From positions 1-32,500 of the forward strand of contig JAHBMJ010005824.1 in NCBI GenBank assembly GCA_018398765.1: a stretch of 32,500 bases of DNA. Direction: 5' to 3'. The DNA is from Chromera velia. Taxonomy: Eukaryota; Sar; Chromeraceae. Under the pieces are notes generated by a model. That model saw only the letters and a program-made list of their open reading frames with translations, was not told the DNA's origin and did no database searches. Position numbers and translations under genes: made by a program. Positions 10,235 to 21,364 of this stretch are shown here, in pieces; position 1 is the first letter of the stretch, and every line of letters begins with the position of its first letter.

Positions 10235-11281
10235 TTAACAGACCCCAAGGACTTTGCATATCCACGAGTTTTTGATTTTTGGGGGGACGAAGCACTTTGC
10301 AACAATGACGAGTTCCACATTTGGGAACCCCAAAGTCACTTTCGTGCTGTGGTCTTGCAATCTGTACCCATAGAAAGCCGAGGCACCCATCTCCAGCAGA
10401 GCAGCGGCAGAACCTCCAACACCGTACGTGACAAAGTGGTCTTCGTTTGTGTACCCAATCTTCATGTCCCCCCCTACGCCCGCACTGACTTTCAATGTCA
10501 GGTTGGCTTTGAGGTCTACAGGGGAGTTCAGGAGATCAAGACCAACTGCGTCGTCGGCTTGGATGTATTTTACAAGGGCAATCGCTTCTTTGGTTAGTTC
10601 ACAGGACTTGTTGATGAATCGATACCAAAACTAGTACCAAAATTTTTCAAAAGCGCTTAGAAACTTTGAATCGACCGTGCGGCGAACAGGCTGGAAATTC
10701 TCGAGCAGCGTCACCAGCCCTTCCCCCTTCCGGCAAGTCGCATCGAAGGTTTGAGTGACTGCGGCCTCAGCCTTCAAGGCGACGCGGTCACTTCCCAGGG
10801 CACCTTCCACCTTCGTGTCGTCTACCAGTGGAAAGTTCTTCGACACAAACTTTGTCTCAACACCTTTCGAACCGGCCTTTACAGCTGTCTGCACCTCGGA
10901 CTTGAGGACTTTGCCGTCCATCTGAGCTTTGACACCATCTTTGGAAAAGTCCACAGAAGCACCACTGTCCCCCAAGGAACCAGCCCGAACTTCCGCCGAG
11001 GCGCCCAAACCGTTCGAAAAGTCTTGCTCAGCAACGGCCTTGGTATTCTCGTTTGCGTAAGCTCCAAACGCGACTTTGTCTGTAAATTTCACGACTTTCG
11101 TCGGTTCAGTCAGGAGCTTGTAGAGATTGATCTCGCAAAACGGAATGGACAATCCCTTCCTCGAGTCGGAGTCGAGCTCTTTCTTCTTCAGGAACCGTCT
11201 TCTCCGGGTGACTGCCCGCGGTTTGACGAGCAAGAGAAAATAGAGACACAATGTCAGCCACCAGCCACCACGCCAGCGCAT
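10235..11281 (-). CDS. Secreted protein of unknown family with one in-frame TAG
   Basis: I do not recognise the family. From the ATG at 11281-11279 it opens with a signal-peptide-like start (MRWRGGWWLTLCLYFLLLV), then a basic stretch RRRRFLKKK. The rest alternates hydrophobic and polar residues (for example GLGASAEVRAGSLGDSGAS), which suggests beta strands. A TAG at 10633-10631 falls inside FWY*FWYRF. The 12 bases TTTTGGTACTAG are followed by a near copy TTTTGGTATCGA, so the stop looks like the product of a 12-bp tandem duplication that adds four codons. The frame then stays open for 131 codons to the TAA at 10237-10235. The gene may be a recent pseudogene, an allele, a sequencing artefact or read through. 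An upstream in-frame ATG at 11494 would bury the signal peptide. The gene appears intronless, unlike its neighbours. Confidence 0.6.
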
Positions 11282-11612
11282 TATGAATCGAGCTTGCTTT
11301 GCGCAGGAACAAATCGAAACTGATGACGAGCACGCTTGCCGTCGCTCGGTCGATACACCTGAGTGCAGTATGTACCTGTGCAGTGTACTCGATCTCTTCG
11401 GTCCGCATGCATGCATAGACTCAACGAAGAGTGAGTCTCGGTGTGTAATATATAGAGGCAGTCTCCGCCTCCTGCAGCAGGCGGTTTGTTTCAAAGCGAG
11501 TCTTCACGGCGATCGTGTGCTTTCAGCATCACGTATATATTGACGTACCCAAAGTGGTGGCTCACAGGTTTTAAATGCAACATATGCAATCATATCAATC
11601 GATCATCATTTA

Positions 11613-12518
11613 TACCGCATCAAATCGAATTTTTCGTCAGATACAAATTACAAATACATTTTTTGCATTTTGAATTTTTTTTTTTTTTGCCCAAATGAGG
11701 CGTACAGACCAAAAATGACATGCCGGGGCCCAACTTTTGTGTCCGACCACAATTTGTATGCTGGATTACAAATGTTGACAATTAATGCATGTGGATCCCA
11801 GAAGTCTCCTGAAAGCTGAAGTCTCCTGACTCACAGTGACGCCTTCTGTTTCATCTGAATTTTTTTCCATCTTGGATCATCTTGTGTTTCGATCTGACAT
11901 CTTGGATCATCTTGGATCATCTTAGATCACTCAATTCACTTTGCAACGGCGAGACGGCGGATCTCATTCGAAGAATGAATGCCCGCCTCCACACCAAATT
12001 GCTCAAGCCGGAGCACCAAAACGAGCAGGAACGCCCAGAACAGAACAGACCTCACAGTTATCGTGACTCCTATCCAAAAAAAGACAGTGCAGAATGATCG
12101 ATACTGAGAGAAGAAACGAGAAGGATCACCTGAAGAGACAGACTGAAGAGACAAGTTGAGGAGACGGGCCCGAAAGAAAATAAGGATCACCCAAAGAGTC
12201 AGTGCGTACACGGAAAATGTTCCTATGCCCGTAATCATGAAGCTTGTCTGTGCAGCAGAACTGCCCATAAACTTCAAAACAACACAACTCAAGGATGAAC
12301 CGAAGTGCACTCACGGACCAACTTTTGTAATCGAGCACTCAGATTTGTAATCCGCGGTGCGCGCGCGCATCCCGCGCGAAGTTGGGCCCCGGCATGCCGT
12401 TTTTGGTCTGTATTGAACAATTTGGGCCCAAAAAAATAGCGTTTAAAAATGCATAATTTGTATTTGTAATTAATTTGTACGCCGGGGTCAAAAACGAAAA
12501 ATTACATTTGATGCGGTA
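11613..12518. mobile_element. Short TIR DNA element (906 bp) with about 170-bp inverted repeats
   Basis: The left arm (11613 to about 11785) and the reverse complement of the right arm (about 12340-12518) share TACCGCATCAAAT, AATTTTTCG, the GTACAGACCAAAAA-type block, CATGCCGGGGCCCAACTT and TTTGTAATCC in the same order. The ends are TACCGC...GCGGTA with TA on both sides, consistent with a TA target duplication (Tc1/mariner-like or a similar MITE). No transposase is present. The core between the arms holds a membrane-protein-like frame. Arms differ by small indels and substitutions, so it is not very recent. Confidence 0.7.
11936..12310 (-). pseudogene. Membrane-protein-like fragment carried between the TIR arms
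   Basis: An open frame of 124 codons fills most of the core of the TIR element. It encodes two strongly hydrophobic segments, around MITGIGTFSVYALTLWVILI and FCTVFFWIGVTITVRSVLFW, each followed by basic or polar residues. I do not recognise a family. Its position exactly between inverted arms suggests captured host coding sequence, as in Pack-type elements, but it could also be a chance frame. No exon junctions or start context support independent expression. Confidence 0.35.
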
Positions 12519-13743
12519 TATTTACATGCATGCATGCACGCGTACAATAATTGCAATATCACAGACATCGTGCGCATCGCCGCGGGGCAATGCGCGCATT
12601 TTTAATTTGTTCGCGATTTTCTGCGAAAGTGAGGCCTCGATCAACAAAAGTGGCCGCGAGCGCGTGGCCGGAGAAATTGCGGCGGAATCAAGGTTCGCGG
12701 AAGGTTGGTTAGTTGATACAGAGCAATCATACTCGCAAACTAGATGGACCCTCCTGGTAGCTTGCAGAAGTACGCGGAAGGCAAACAATGAAAGGTCAGA
12801 CTGATTTATATACCATGTCTACATGATGTGTACTAGGATCTGTAGTATAACGTTTCGTAACTTTAGTTGTAATGTACGCTGGAGGTAGCTACAATAAAGA
12901 TACTGTAAGGCAGTTCTCTTAAATTTTACAGTATTTTACAGCCTTGGCAACAGCAAATCAATTTTTATATTAAGTCAATCCAATCTAATCTACTCAAATC
13001 TAATACGCTTATTGACTATTACCTGGTATTACCCTTTCTGAAACTCTGTATTGCCTAAGTCTAGGGCCGGCGATACCCAACAATTCTGCAACTTCTGATA
13101 CATTCAATATGATAATACTATAAGCAATATAAACACAATAGTAACTCTGCTAGTAACTCTGGTAAGTTGCAACAAATGGGTATAGTGGGAATTAAGGTAT
13201 AAGCCTAGTGACCAAGTTTGATTTGATTTGAGGTTAGACTTGACCTCAAATCAAATCTGTAAGTCTGATGGAGCTTGCTCTGACATTTCTATACTAAATA
13301 ACAACTTTAATATACTAAACCGATTCACACCAGCAATAAACGTGCATATGCGCGGTTCCCCGTGAAATTCCTCATAACCCCGTCTCCCCGGAAAGGCGAC
13401 AAGCTGATAAAAAAACAATTAATATCTCCTACCTCCGATTCGATTCATATTGAGGGAAATAATGAAGAAGAAGCTAGTAATACTGACTCCTAGTATACTC
13501 CTACGGTATTAAGAAGTTTGTCTGCTGCCAAATAAATGATTCATTAAAAATTCATAATTTATGACACAGCAATAAACAGCTCAGATGTCAGCTCTGAATT
13601 AAGTACCGCTTTGACTATAGCGCTTTAATTCAGCATACAATAAAAATTGTAGATCATGTGCTTTTCATTAGAGCTAGTAGAAAGGAGATTGTGCCACTGT
13701 CAACTCAACTCAAGCTTCTTAAATCAACATATCATGATCTTTA
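12519..13743. other. AT-rich non-coding stretch with a perfect hairpin
   Basis: I see no gene here. About 12540-12720 is GC-rich and opens with a TGCATGCATGC run; the rest is AT-rich. At 13220-13257 a 15-bp perfect inverted repeat (GATTTGATTTGAGGT and its complement) encloses an 8-base loop. The 3' UTR of the patatin gene probably occupies the right end. Confidence 0.5.
13220..13257. repeat. Perfect 15-bp inverted repeat with 8-base loop
   Basis: The arms are 13220-13234 and 13243-13257. No U-run or neighbouring gene end suggests a terminator, and no role is evident. Confidence 0.7.
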
Positions 13744-15613
13744 TTACCGGACGACTGGATTTTTCGGGATTGTATCGATCAAACCTCGGACACTTTCGGC
13801 AGCCGCCGCAGCACCCTCGTACTTGGTTGTCAACCAAATCTCGGGGATGAACTGCAGACAGGAGCACATGCGGACGCGCAGGTCTTTCTGTACACAAACA
13901 AATACACTCCCTCCCTCCCTTCCTCACTCAATCACTCCCCCCCCATCCCTCGTGCGATGAAGTACAAAATGGGTTGCAAGTCACTGAATGACGCTCATAC
14001 TAGGTCCATTTGGGTTATAAAATCCACGTGGCTCCTCTTTTTGAAACCCCAATCTCTGTGCTTTCAACCCTCACACAGCCGAAAATGGTTGGAATATGAA
14101 ATCTCCTCGAGCTTCTATGAATAGAAAATGAAGAACCAAATCGTGAATTGCAGCAATGTAAGGTCGGCGTGCGCTGTGGTCTCACGCTGTCCTTTTGATC
14201 TATGCAGCTCAGCGAGACAGAGAGAGAAAGACAATGCGGTGGGAGTCCCTTCGTTCTCTGTTCATCCCCATTAGAGCGACTCTCTGATTGACTGACTGAC
14301 TGACTGACTGAGGTACTGACTGTCTGATCAACGGTCGGCCGCTTTTTGCCCTCCTGTCTCGGGCGCCCACAAAGAAACGAAAGAACCTCCAAAGAGACTT
14401 ACCTCTTCCGCCGCCTCCTTTCCAGTCCGAAACTTCTCCACAAGTTTCAGGACCTCGCGATCCTTCTCAGACAGAGATCCAACCTCCCCCTCTCCCTCAA
14501 AAGGAGACTCCCGAAGAAGGAGAAGGGGAGCCAGGACGTCCCACGCCCTCTCGAAGCCTTCGCGGACGCCCTCAAAGATTCGCTCCTTCCGCATTTCGTA
14601 TCTGAAGAACGGACACGGGAAGTAGATGGAGGTATCTGAACACATTTTTGCATTTCAAATTTGAGTGCGCGACCTGACGCACAGACGGGGGGCAGAATTT
14701 CGTCTGCATTTTGCTCAAACGACCCAAATCCTTTCATTCGACTTCTGTCAGTGTTTGATTGTCGACTGTCTAACCCAGAAGGCAATAAAAATATTTCTAC
14801 TATTTGCAGAAGACGGCCAGAAAGAGAAAAAAACAACGAAGGAAGTTGAGTCCCCGGTCCGATACCACCGCGTCTCCTCCTCTCTCCTTCATTTTGCTGC
14901 GATCAGTCCGTTTACGTGAAGAACGTACCGAACAACAAAACCAACGAACGTTGAAACCTCGGAATAAACGACACACACATGCACACAAAGGGACCGATCG
15001 TACAGATATAGATACACACACACAGAGGGGGGAGGGGAGAGGGGGGAGGGGAGAGGGGGGAGGGACAGAGCGCGAGAGCGAGAAGGAACACAACACATGA
15101 AGCAACATTTTTCCAGGAAAAAGAGACAGGGGGTGGATTTCATCAAAAGAACCGGCCAATCTACGGATTGACGGACCCAGCAATCAGCTCACCGCGTAAT
15201 TTCGTCGTGTGTGTCATCCAGTGCAATCGCAAAGAGGCCCTGATCCCCTTGCTTCTCCAGATCTTCATCTTCTTCTCCTGAAGAATTCTCTCCCTTGTCG
15301 TCCCCTTCCTTCTTCCCTCCGAGTTCGGCTTTCTCTCCTTCCACCAAGTCCCTCCTCACCCGCTCCGCCCACGCTTCAGGGTTGCCGCTGGCCTCATTGA
15401 GCCTGCACGCATGTGTGTAAAGCCCGACAATTTCAATACGACTGCAGCCAAAAAGAACAGAATAGAACATGTGTGCGGGAGAGAAGGAGAGACACTGCAA
15501 GAAAACTCAGACCAGAGCACCAAAGCGGACATGAACAGGACAAAGGGGAAAAGCGAGAAAAGGCAAAAGTGATATTAGGTCAGAAGGCGAAAGTGCAACC
15601 AGGGAGGAAGGAG

Positions 15614-15651
<38 letters not shown>

Positions 15652-18600
15652 GACCATCTGAAAGAGGCCGACAATCGAGGCCACGAAAGGAAGACGAACG
15701 AGCGCATCAGGCCTTCAACCCCTGCATGAAGTCGCGGCCACTCAGTCAGCTCTTGCTTTTTCTTCTTTTTCAACTTTCCGTCTTATTCTCTGTTTTCTCA
15801 TGTCCTGAATCGATTGGAACTGCAAGCGATCCAATCCGTTTCAAATTAACTTTTCGGAACTCAGCAAGTCTTCTCGGCATGATCATGCTTTCGCGTTACA
15901 ATGCTGTACTAACACGTATCCACGTGAATTACTAATGCTCATATGTGACAATGAGACCAGAGTGACGATGCCTGACCGCAGCACATCCTCCGCATATATT
16001 TTCTTGTGTCCTCCTGCCTTCATATACTCGTACATGCGCTCCATCGAGTTTTTCTGCTTCCAAAACCTGCACAAATGAGAAAAACAAACAGTCGCGTGAC
16101 TGAAAGCCCATTCGAAATGCTGCAATCCGACGGTGTGCAGCCCACTTCTAGCGACGCTTCACGTCTGCCTCGGGCGATAAGACCAGACAGAAAAAAAAAA
16201 GTGGGCCAGTAATCAAACAACTAGAAAGGAAGACAACAAACAAGGAAGGAGGGAAGGGCGGACAGAAGAAAGAAAGAAGAGGTTCCAGAAAGTTGGAAAA
16301 CAGGGGAGGGGAAATGAACACTTAGCCAGGCGTAGAGAAGGATGGATATGGGTCAGTTGTTCGGGATTAAAATAAACATGACGTGCTCTCGTGAAGTACT
16401 CTGCGCCCGATTGACTCATCTTATGCCCCTTTCTGCTGATGTTCTTTTCAGTATACACACAAATCACCGGAAGTGGAACCTCGAGAAGAGAGCAGAAGTG
16501 GCAGACACTCTTTTTAGATCTGCTCAGACCGACCAGTGCATCTCACTCGCCTGACTGCCCGCTCTCTAGAACTACACAGACCTACCTTCTCATAATCAGT
16601 CGCTCCATCAGTTTCATCTTCCCCGTCACCTTCAGCCCGTCTGGCCTTGTCCTGAGGACCAGACACTTCGAGGCGCCGTTCTTCAGAGCAGACCTAAAAA
16701 AAAGCAAAGTCAAGAGAGTACACAGAACAGAAGAGGAATCGAAAGACCGTACATTCAATCAAGTCAGACTAGACGAATGTGTTGAGACTTTCTTTGCCTT
16801 TCGAAAGGAAGGAACATGCGTCTTCGAGGGAAAGAAAAAAAATCGAGAGGCAGGCGCAGACCTCTGACGGATCTCTCTCCGCTTTGTGCCGAACCCAATT
16901 TCAGTACTCTTTAAGACAAAAAGCCTTTGTGGGAAACTGAATTCTCGGATTGCACAATCGCACATGAGTCTGTTAAAGAAAATAGAAACTCATCGGAATC
17001 GCAACAGGAGAATTCATCCGTCCAGCAACAGTCGAGAGAGATTGATTTGATTTGAGTTCATTCAATGCGGGTCCCTTGGACGAAACAAACAGCGATAGCT
17101 GGATGGATAGATGCTGTCTGTCATGAATTCTCTTGACGCACGCACCTATAAGGAATGGGTTCAAACAGAAGAGCGTCCGCCATCGGTTCCCCTCTGATTT
17201 CTCTCCCGTTTGAATTATTCGAGTCGACAGACCATCTTGGTAGCCTGTGGAAGAAGCACAGAAGGGAAACGGATGAAAGAAAAAAAGAAAAACGGGGGCC
17301 AGACCCGACAAGGACACTTTACAGATCTCTGTTTGTGTTTATCCCACACAGTCTGCCGCCTTCCCTTCCGCCAGGCGAATTCACCCCAACGCCTTGACCC
17401 CACCAACACGTACCACACTGATACAACAATAGACCCTACACGCCCACGCATGTACGTACACGCGCACAAGACACAAAGAAAGCAACCCGCACGAACGTAC
17501 GTCCATGCAAACATGCATGCACATACATATACACACCTTCGCATGAATTAACACACACTTCATCATGAGAATGGATGCCAGAAAAAGGCCGGGGGCATAC
17601 GCGAAGAGCCGCACGCCGGCGCACCCAGCATCAGTCAGCACAACTCCCTCCCTCCACATGAACCCTACCGATGGTCTTCTGTCGCCGCAACTCCCGCGGA
17701 GACCACAACGTTCCGACCCGAGCACTCCAGAGGGAGCCGCACGAGGGGTCCCGCAACGCCTGCAGACAGGCCGCCCGACCGAGGCAGGCCATCGGTCAAT
17801 CAAGGCTAGATGAAGGAATGAAAATCAGAGCCAGCACCAGCCACTCATTTCTTTCTGGTCGGGGGGGGACCTGTGGTCTTCGTGCGGACAAAAGAGAAGC
17901 AAGAAGAGAAAGAGCAAGGAGAAGGAGAGGATCCGAACATGAAAATTACTGACACACGATACAGGAAAAGACGAAGAAAAGAGAGGGAACAGGTGGACTG
18001 AAGAATAGAAGATCCCCGCTCTTTCTTTCTGTCTCAGAACTTCTGCAGCTGTTATTTTGTTATTTTCGATTCTCCTCCAATTTATTCTTTTCTCTTCTTT
18101 TGGAATTTGAGGTCGACTCCTTTGCTTTTCCGCTCATCCGGTTTGTTCATTTGACTGAAGAGCACGCGATGCAGTCGCAAGCCGCGACACGGGAACGCAG
18201 GAAAAGGAGAGGCAGGGGGACGGCCGAGAGAGAGGCGCCACCCATACAAGCAAGGGAAGAGAAGAAAGCGCCGTCATCATTCCATACCGTCATGCGATTG
18301 CAGAAGAAAGAGGAGAGAGGGCCAGAGAACCAACCAACCAGGAAGCAGCATGGAGGCTCTCATGCACTCCCCCAGTGTGTGGATGTCCTTAAAATTTCCG
18401 TCTCTGCTCGTCAAGCTGACGGCACTCTCACTGCAGAGACCCGATGTAACCACATGGAGAGGAATCGTCTTGTCTCCCTTCCAAAACGATTCCCAGTCCA
18501 AAGGAAGCACCTCCTGCACGACTTTCTTCAGCAGAAAGTCCAAAGACAATACAGGGGGACCTGCAAAGGAAGAAACGGATAGCCATGCATTTGGGAACCT

Positions 18601-19096
18601 CTTGCAAAAAACATAGAGGTACTCGGGAGATCTCGAGAAGAAAAAACTCCGGTCTTAATCTGATACAAACACCTGAAAGAAAAAGTACCCAAATGCACGG
18701 CCTGCTTCTGTGATAACCCAAATCGGGAAAAAATGAAGAGACGAGAGAACAAAAACTCACGAAGAAAGTCAATCCACCCACCAGGGAGGCTTCACTGATT
18801 GCAACTTGTCACTTCAGTCAGGAAATGCAAACATTTAATTCCTCAATTGACCCGAAGAGCTAACAAGAAAGCAAAACGCGTGAAGAATGAAAAACCAGAG
18901 ACACGCAGACAGAAATAAAGAGACAAACCAACAAACGAACCGAGGCGATCCACCACAAACGCCCTCAAGTCTCCCCCCAGAGGTCCCAGACCAACAGACC
19001 GAAGGATTCGCCTTTTCGAAATGAATTCTCTGCACACACGCAGAGAGATCATACGATCGTCCACTTACTTACGCACAGACACACGGACACATACAT

Positions 19097-19132
<36 letters not shown>

Positions 19133-20477
19133 ACACACCGAGGGAGAGAGAGAGAGAGAGACGACCAAACATAAGGAGTCAAACAGAAAAAAGATCAAGT
19201 CCAACGAGAAGCAAACGTGCAGCACTTTTTTCCATCTCAATGTCTGCTCCTTGCTCCGTGATCATCTTTATTTTCAAGCAAGACACTTGCTTTTTATAGA
19301 TTCTCATTCAACCTGCCAGGCAAATCTCAGTCCACACACAGGATGGTCCACTAACTCTTTTGCTTCAGGAAGGATGTCGAAGTAGACGCGCGTGCCGACT
19401 TCAGGCACCTGCAGGCACAAAAGAGGAAAGAGAGAGCATTGGGGACAGAAGATGCAAAGACGATCAAGCACAGACCGGGGAACTGATTGCAAGCAAAGAG
19501 AGAAAAGGAGCTCTAAAGAGAGATGAATGAGTCGGATTGGTGTCGTCTAGAAAGAGACCCAAGGGAGGGGGCGAAGGGAGCAGCGAAGTGAACGAACTGT
19601 CTGAGCAGACCTGGCCTGCAATTAGGTAGGCCCCCACCAGGGACCCTGCGGAGCTGCCGTACACCGAGTCGAAGCACCGCGTCATGCCCAGGCAGTGTAT
19701 GGCGGTTGCCATCCCTGCCGACACACAGCCTCTCATGCCCCCCCCCTCAATGCACAGGGCGACATGCTCTCCGTCTCTGGTCCTGAGAGACGAGTTGAAG
19801 AATCGGGACCTCAGCGTAGAGAGGACGGGATGTCGAGCTGTCAGGGCGGGGGAGAGACGAGAGACATCGCCCCGGACGTCCACATCACTGCAGCCGTATG
19901 TGTATGCATTCAAAGATACAAATTCAGAGTACCTGCAGTCATTCTTGGCAGCACACATAAGCATGTAGGTAAGCAAAGTTTAATGTAGGAGTGCGAGTCA
20001 CCAATGCTGTCCAAACCATTGCAGACGAACAGAGAGAGACTGTGGGACGATCAATTGACCAGGCCCTGAGATGAGAGAATCACACGTCACCATTCAAGGA
20101 AGGAAATGAAAATATGACACAAAGCGGCGAGGAAATCGACCCTATGATTCTGCTTCGTTTTGGACTGACGCTAATGGTTCGCCTGCTTCAAGCCGTTCGT
20201 AGAACTCATCCAGGGACTTTACGGGGACACTCGAAGGCTCGTTCAATGTCGCCGTCTCCTTTTGTTCCTCCGCAGTCGCTGTGCAGGAGGAGCGCCGTGA
20301 CGCACGCACAGGACGTCCCGTTAGCCTTGAAGAGGCTAAAAAAGCGGGTCGCAGTGTGGTTTTGCGTTGCAGACGGTTGTGGGGGGCTGCAGCAGCCGTG
20401 TCTGGGATGCGGGCTGTCGTCTGCCGGAGACGGCAGAGAAACAGGAAAGGAAGAGACGCCGCGAGAGTCCCGACCAT
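13744..20477 (-). CDS. Patatin-like phospholipase, 12 exons, about 623 aa
   Basis: A predicted serine lipid acyl hydrolase with a Ser-Asp dyad. Exons on the minus strand: 20477-20170, 19887-19611, 19408 to about 19338, 19029-18941, 18560-18339, 17759-17669, 17244-17146, 16693-16586, 16066-15977, 15402-15193, 14601-14403, 13851-13744. All phases agree and the total is 1872 nt. The oxyanion motif GGGMRG and nucleophile elbow GSSAG are in exon 2, and the catalytic Asp is probably in MADALLFEPIPYR. Family blocks VLSLDFLLKKV, PLDWESFW, CMRASMLLPGVAGP, GASKCLVLRTRPDG and KKIYAEDVLRLNEASGNPEAW appear in order across junctions. This resembles apicomplexan patatin-like proteins. The N-terminus has a hydrophobic start (MVGTLAASLPFLFLC), then about 55 residues rich in Arg, Ser, Thr and Ala, like a signal plus transit peptide. 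In-frame ATGs upstream (to 20561) are possible starts. An acidic insert of about 45 residues is encoded by the 15402-15193 exon. The least certain border is the donor near 19338. Confidence 0.9.
14286..14311. repeat. (GACT)n microsatellite in the last patatin intron
   Basis: Tandem GACT units, reading as GTCA on the transcribed strand, lie about 100 bases inside the intron that starts at 14402. It is the same unit as at the anoctamin exon 11 donor. Confidence 0.75.
15025..15064. repeat. G-rich minisatellite (GAGGGGGGAGGG-type)
   Basis: Runs of four to six G separated by A or AGA lie inside the patatin intron between 15192 and 14602. On the transcribed strand it is a pyrimidine tract, but it lies over 400 bases from the chosen acceptor. 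Confidence 0.8.
15614..15651. repeat. (GAAA)n microsatellite
   Basis: About nine AAAG/GAAA units lie within the patatin intron between 15976 and 15403. Confidence 0.85.
19098..19162. repeat. (CA)n followed by (GA)n microsatellite
   Basis: A CA run passes into a GA run, inside the patatin intron between exons 3 and 4. The 3' splice site used for exon 4 (AG at 19031-19030) lies about 70 bases downstream on the minus strand. Confidence 0.85.
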
Positions 20478-21364
20478 GCTCCGCTCCCTCGTGCTTCGGT
20501 TTCGTTCAAACTGTGCCATTCCCATTGAATGCTTGTTCGGCATACCTTCTCTCGCCTTCACTTCGCTTTGCTTGGGCTAGACCGGCTGCATGTGAAGCCT
20601 CGATCTGACAGAGTGCACGCGATGAGTGCACGTGCTTGGCCCTCTGCTCGAGCCTTCTGCATGACTCAGACTGATGCATGCGAGGGCGGCCCCGGCCATT
20701 TTGTGACGCGCCGCGAGTCCGCGCGACTCATACATGCAGTGACGACTGGCCGGTCCCGGGGCCGCGCTGCAAAATTTGGCGTCTCCGCTTAATTGCATGC
20801 TTTCAACTTTGAAGTCATTTCACGCGTCGATGTGCTGCTCAGTGTCAGAGAAAAGGAAGGTCATCAATTGAAAAGTACCCATATAAGTTGACACAAGGAC
20901 AACCGTGGTAGTGCATATCAATTTGACTTCCCGTATGTATGTCGTGAATGTGATCCAGCTGAGTGTCGATTTGGGAGCATCCATTTCGAGCAGCTCATAA
21001 TACAACAGCCCCGGCCGCGATCCGCTGGCCTGCGCTCCAGTTTCAACTTCACGTGACCAAAGCCTTCATGAACGTCAATTGCTCTGAAGAGGCACAGCGA
21101 TTGTTTGATTGTGTTTGAACAAAAGAGGTTCGAGGCCCGGAGCTTCTTGGTTCAATTTTCGGACTTCCCAGTCAGCGCACGTGACTTAGCGTAACACGTC
21201 TGAGCTCGCTTTTTTTCTCTTGCTTTGGGTTTTGTAAAGAGCGCTTGCCAGAAAGCACGAAGGCAGGGACGGTTGAGCTGGGCACGTCTGTAGACTCCGT
21301 GACTTTTTGTTTCAGCTTTCGTTGGGAAAGGAAGCTAGACGAGGCTGTTCTTTCATTGCGAGCG
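20478..21364. promoter_or_regulatory. Divergent intergenic region between patatin and SNARE genes
   Basis: The starts of the minus-strand phospholipase and the plus-strand SNARE face away from each other across about 890 bases. The part at 20670-20775 is strongly GC-rich and holds GCATGC, GCGAGTCC (20713-20720) and TCCCGGGGCC (20754-20763), the same word pair seen upstream of the anoctamin. Nearer the SNARE, a donor-like GTAAAG (21233) and acceptor-like TTTCAG (21310-21315) could bound a 5' intron. A bidirectional promoter is an inference. Confidence 0.45.

Noticed and set aside
13658-13960. Plus-strand frames over the last patatin exon
   Set aside because: They are shadows of the minus-strand terminal exon and its intron and show no domain.
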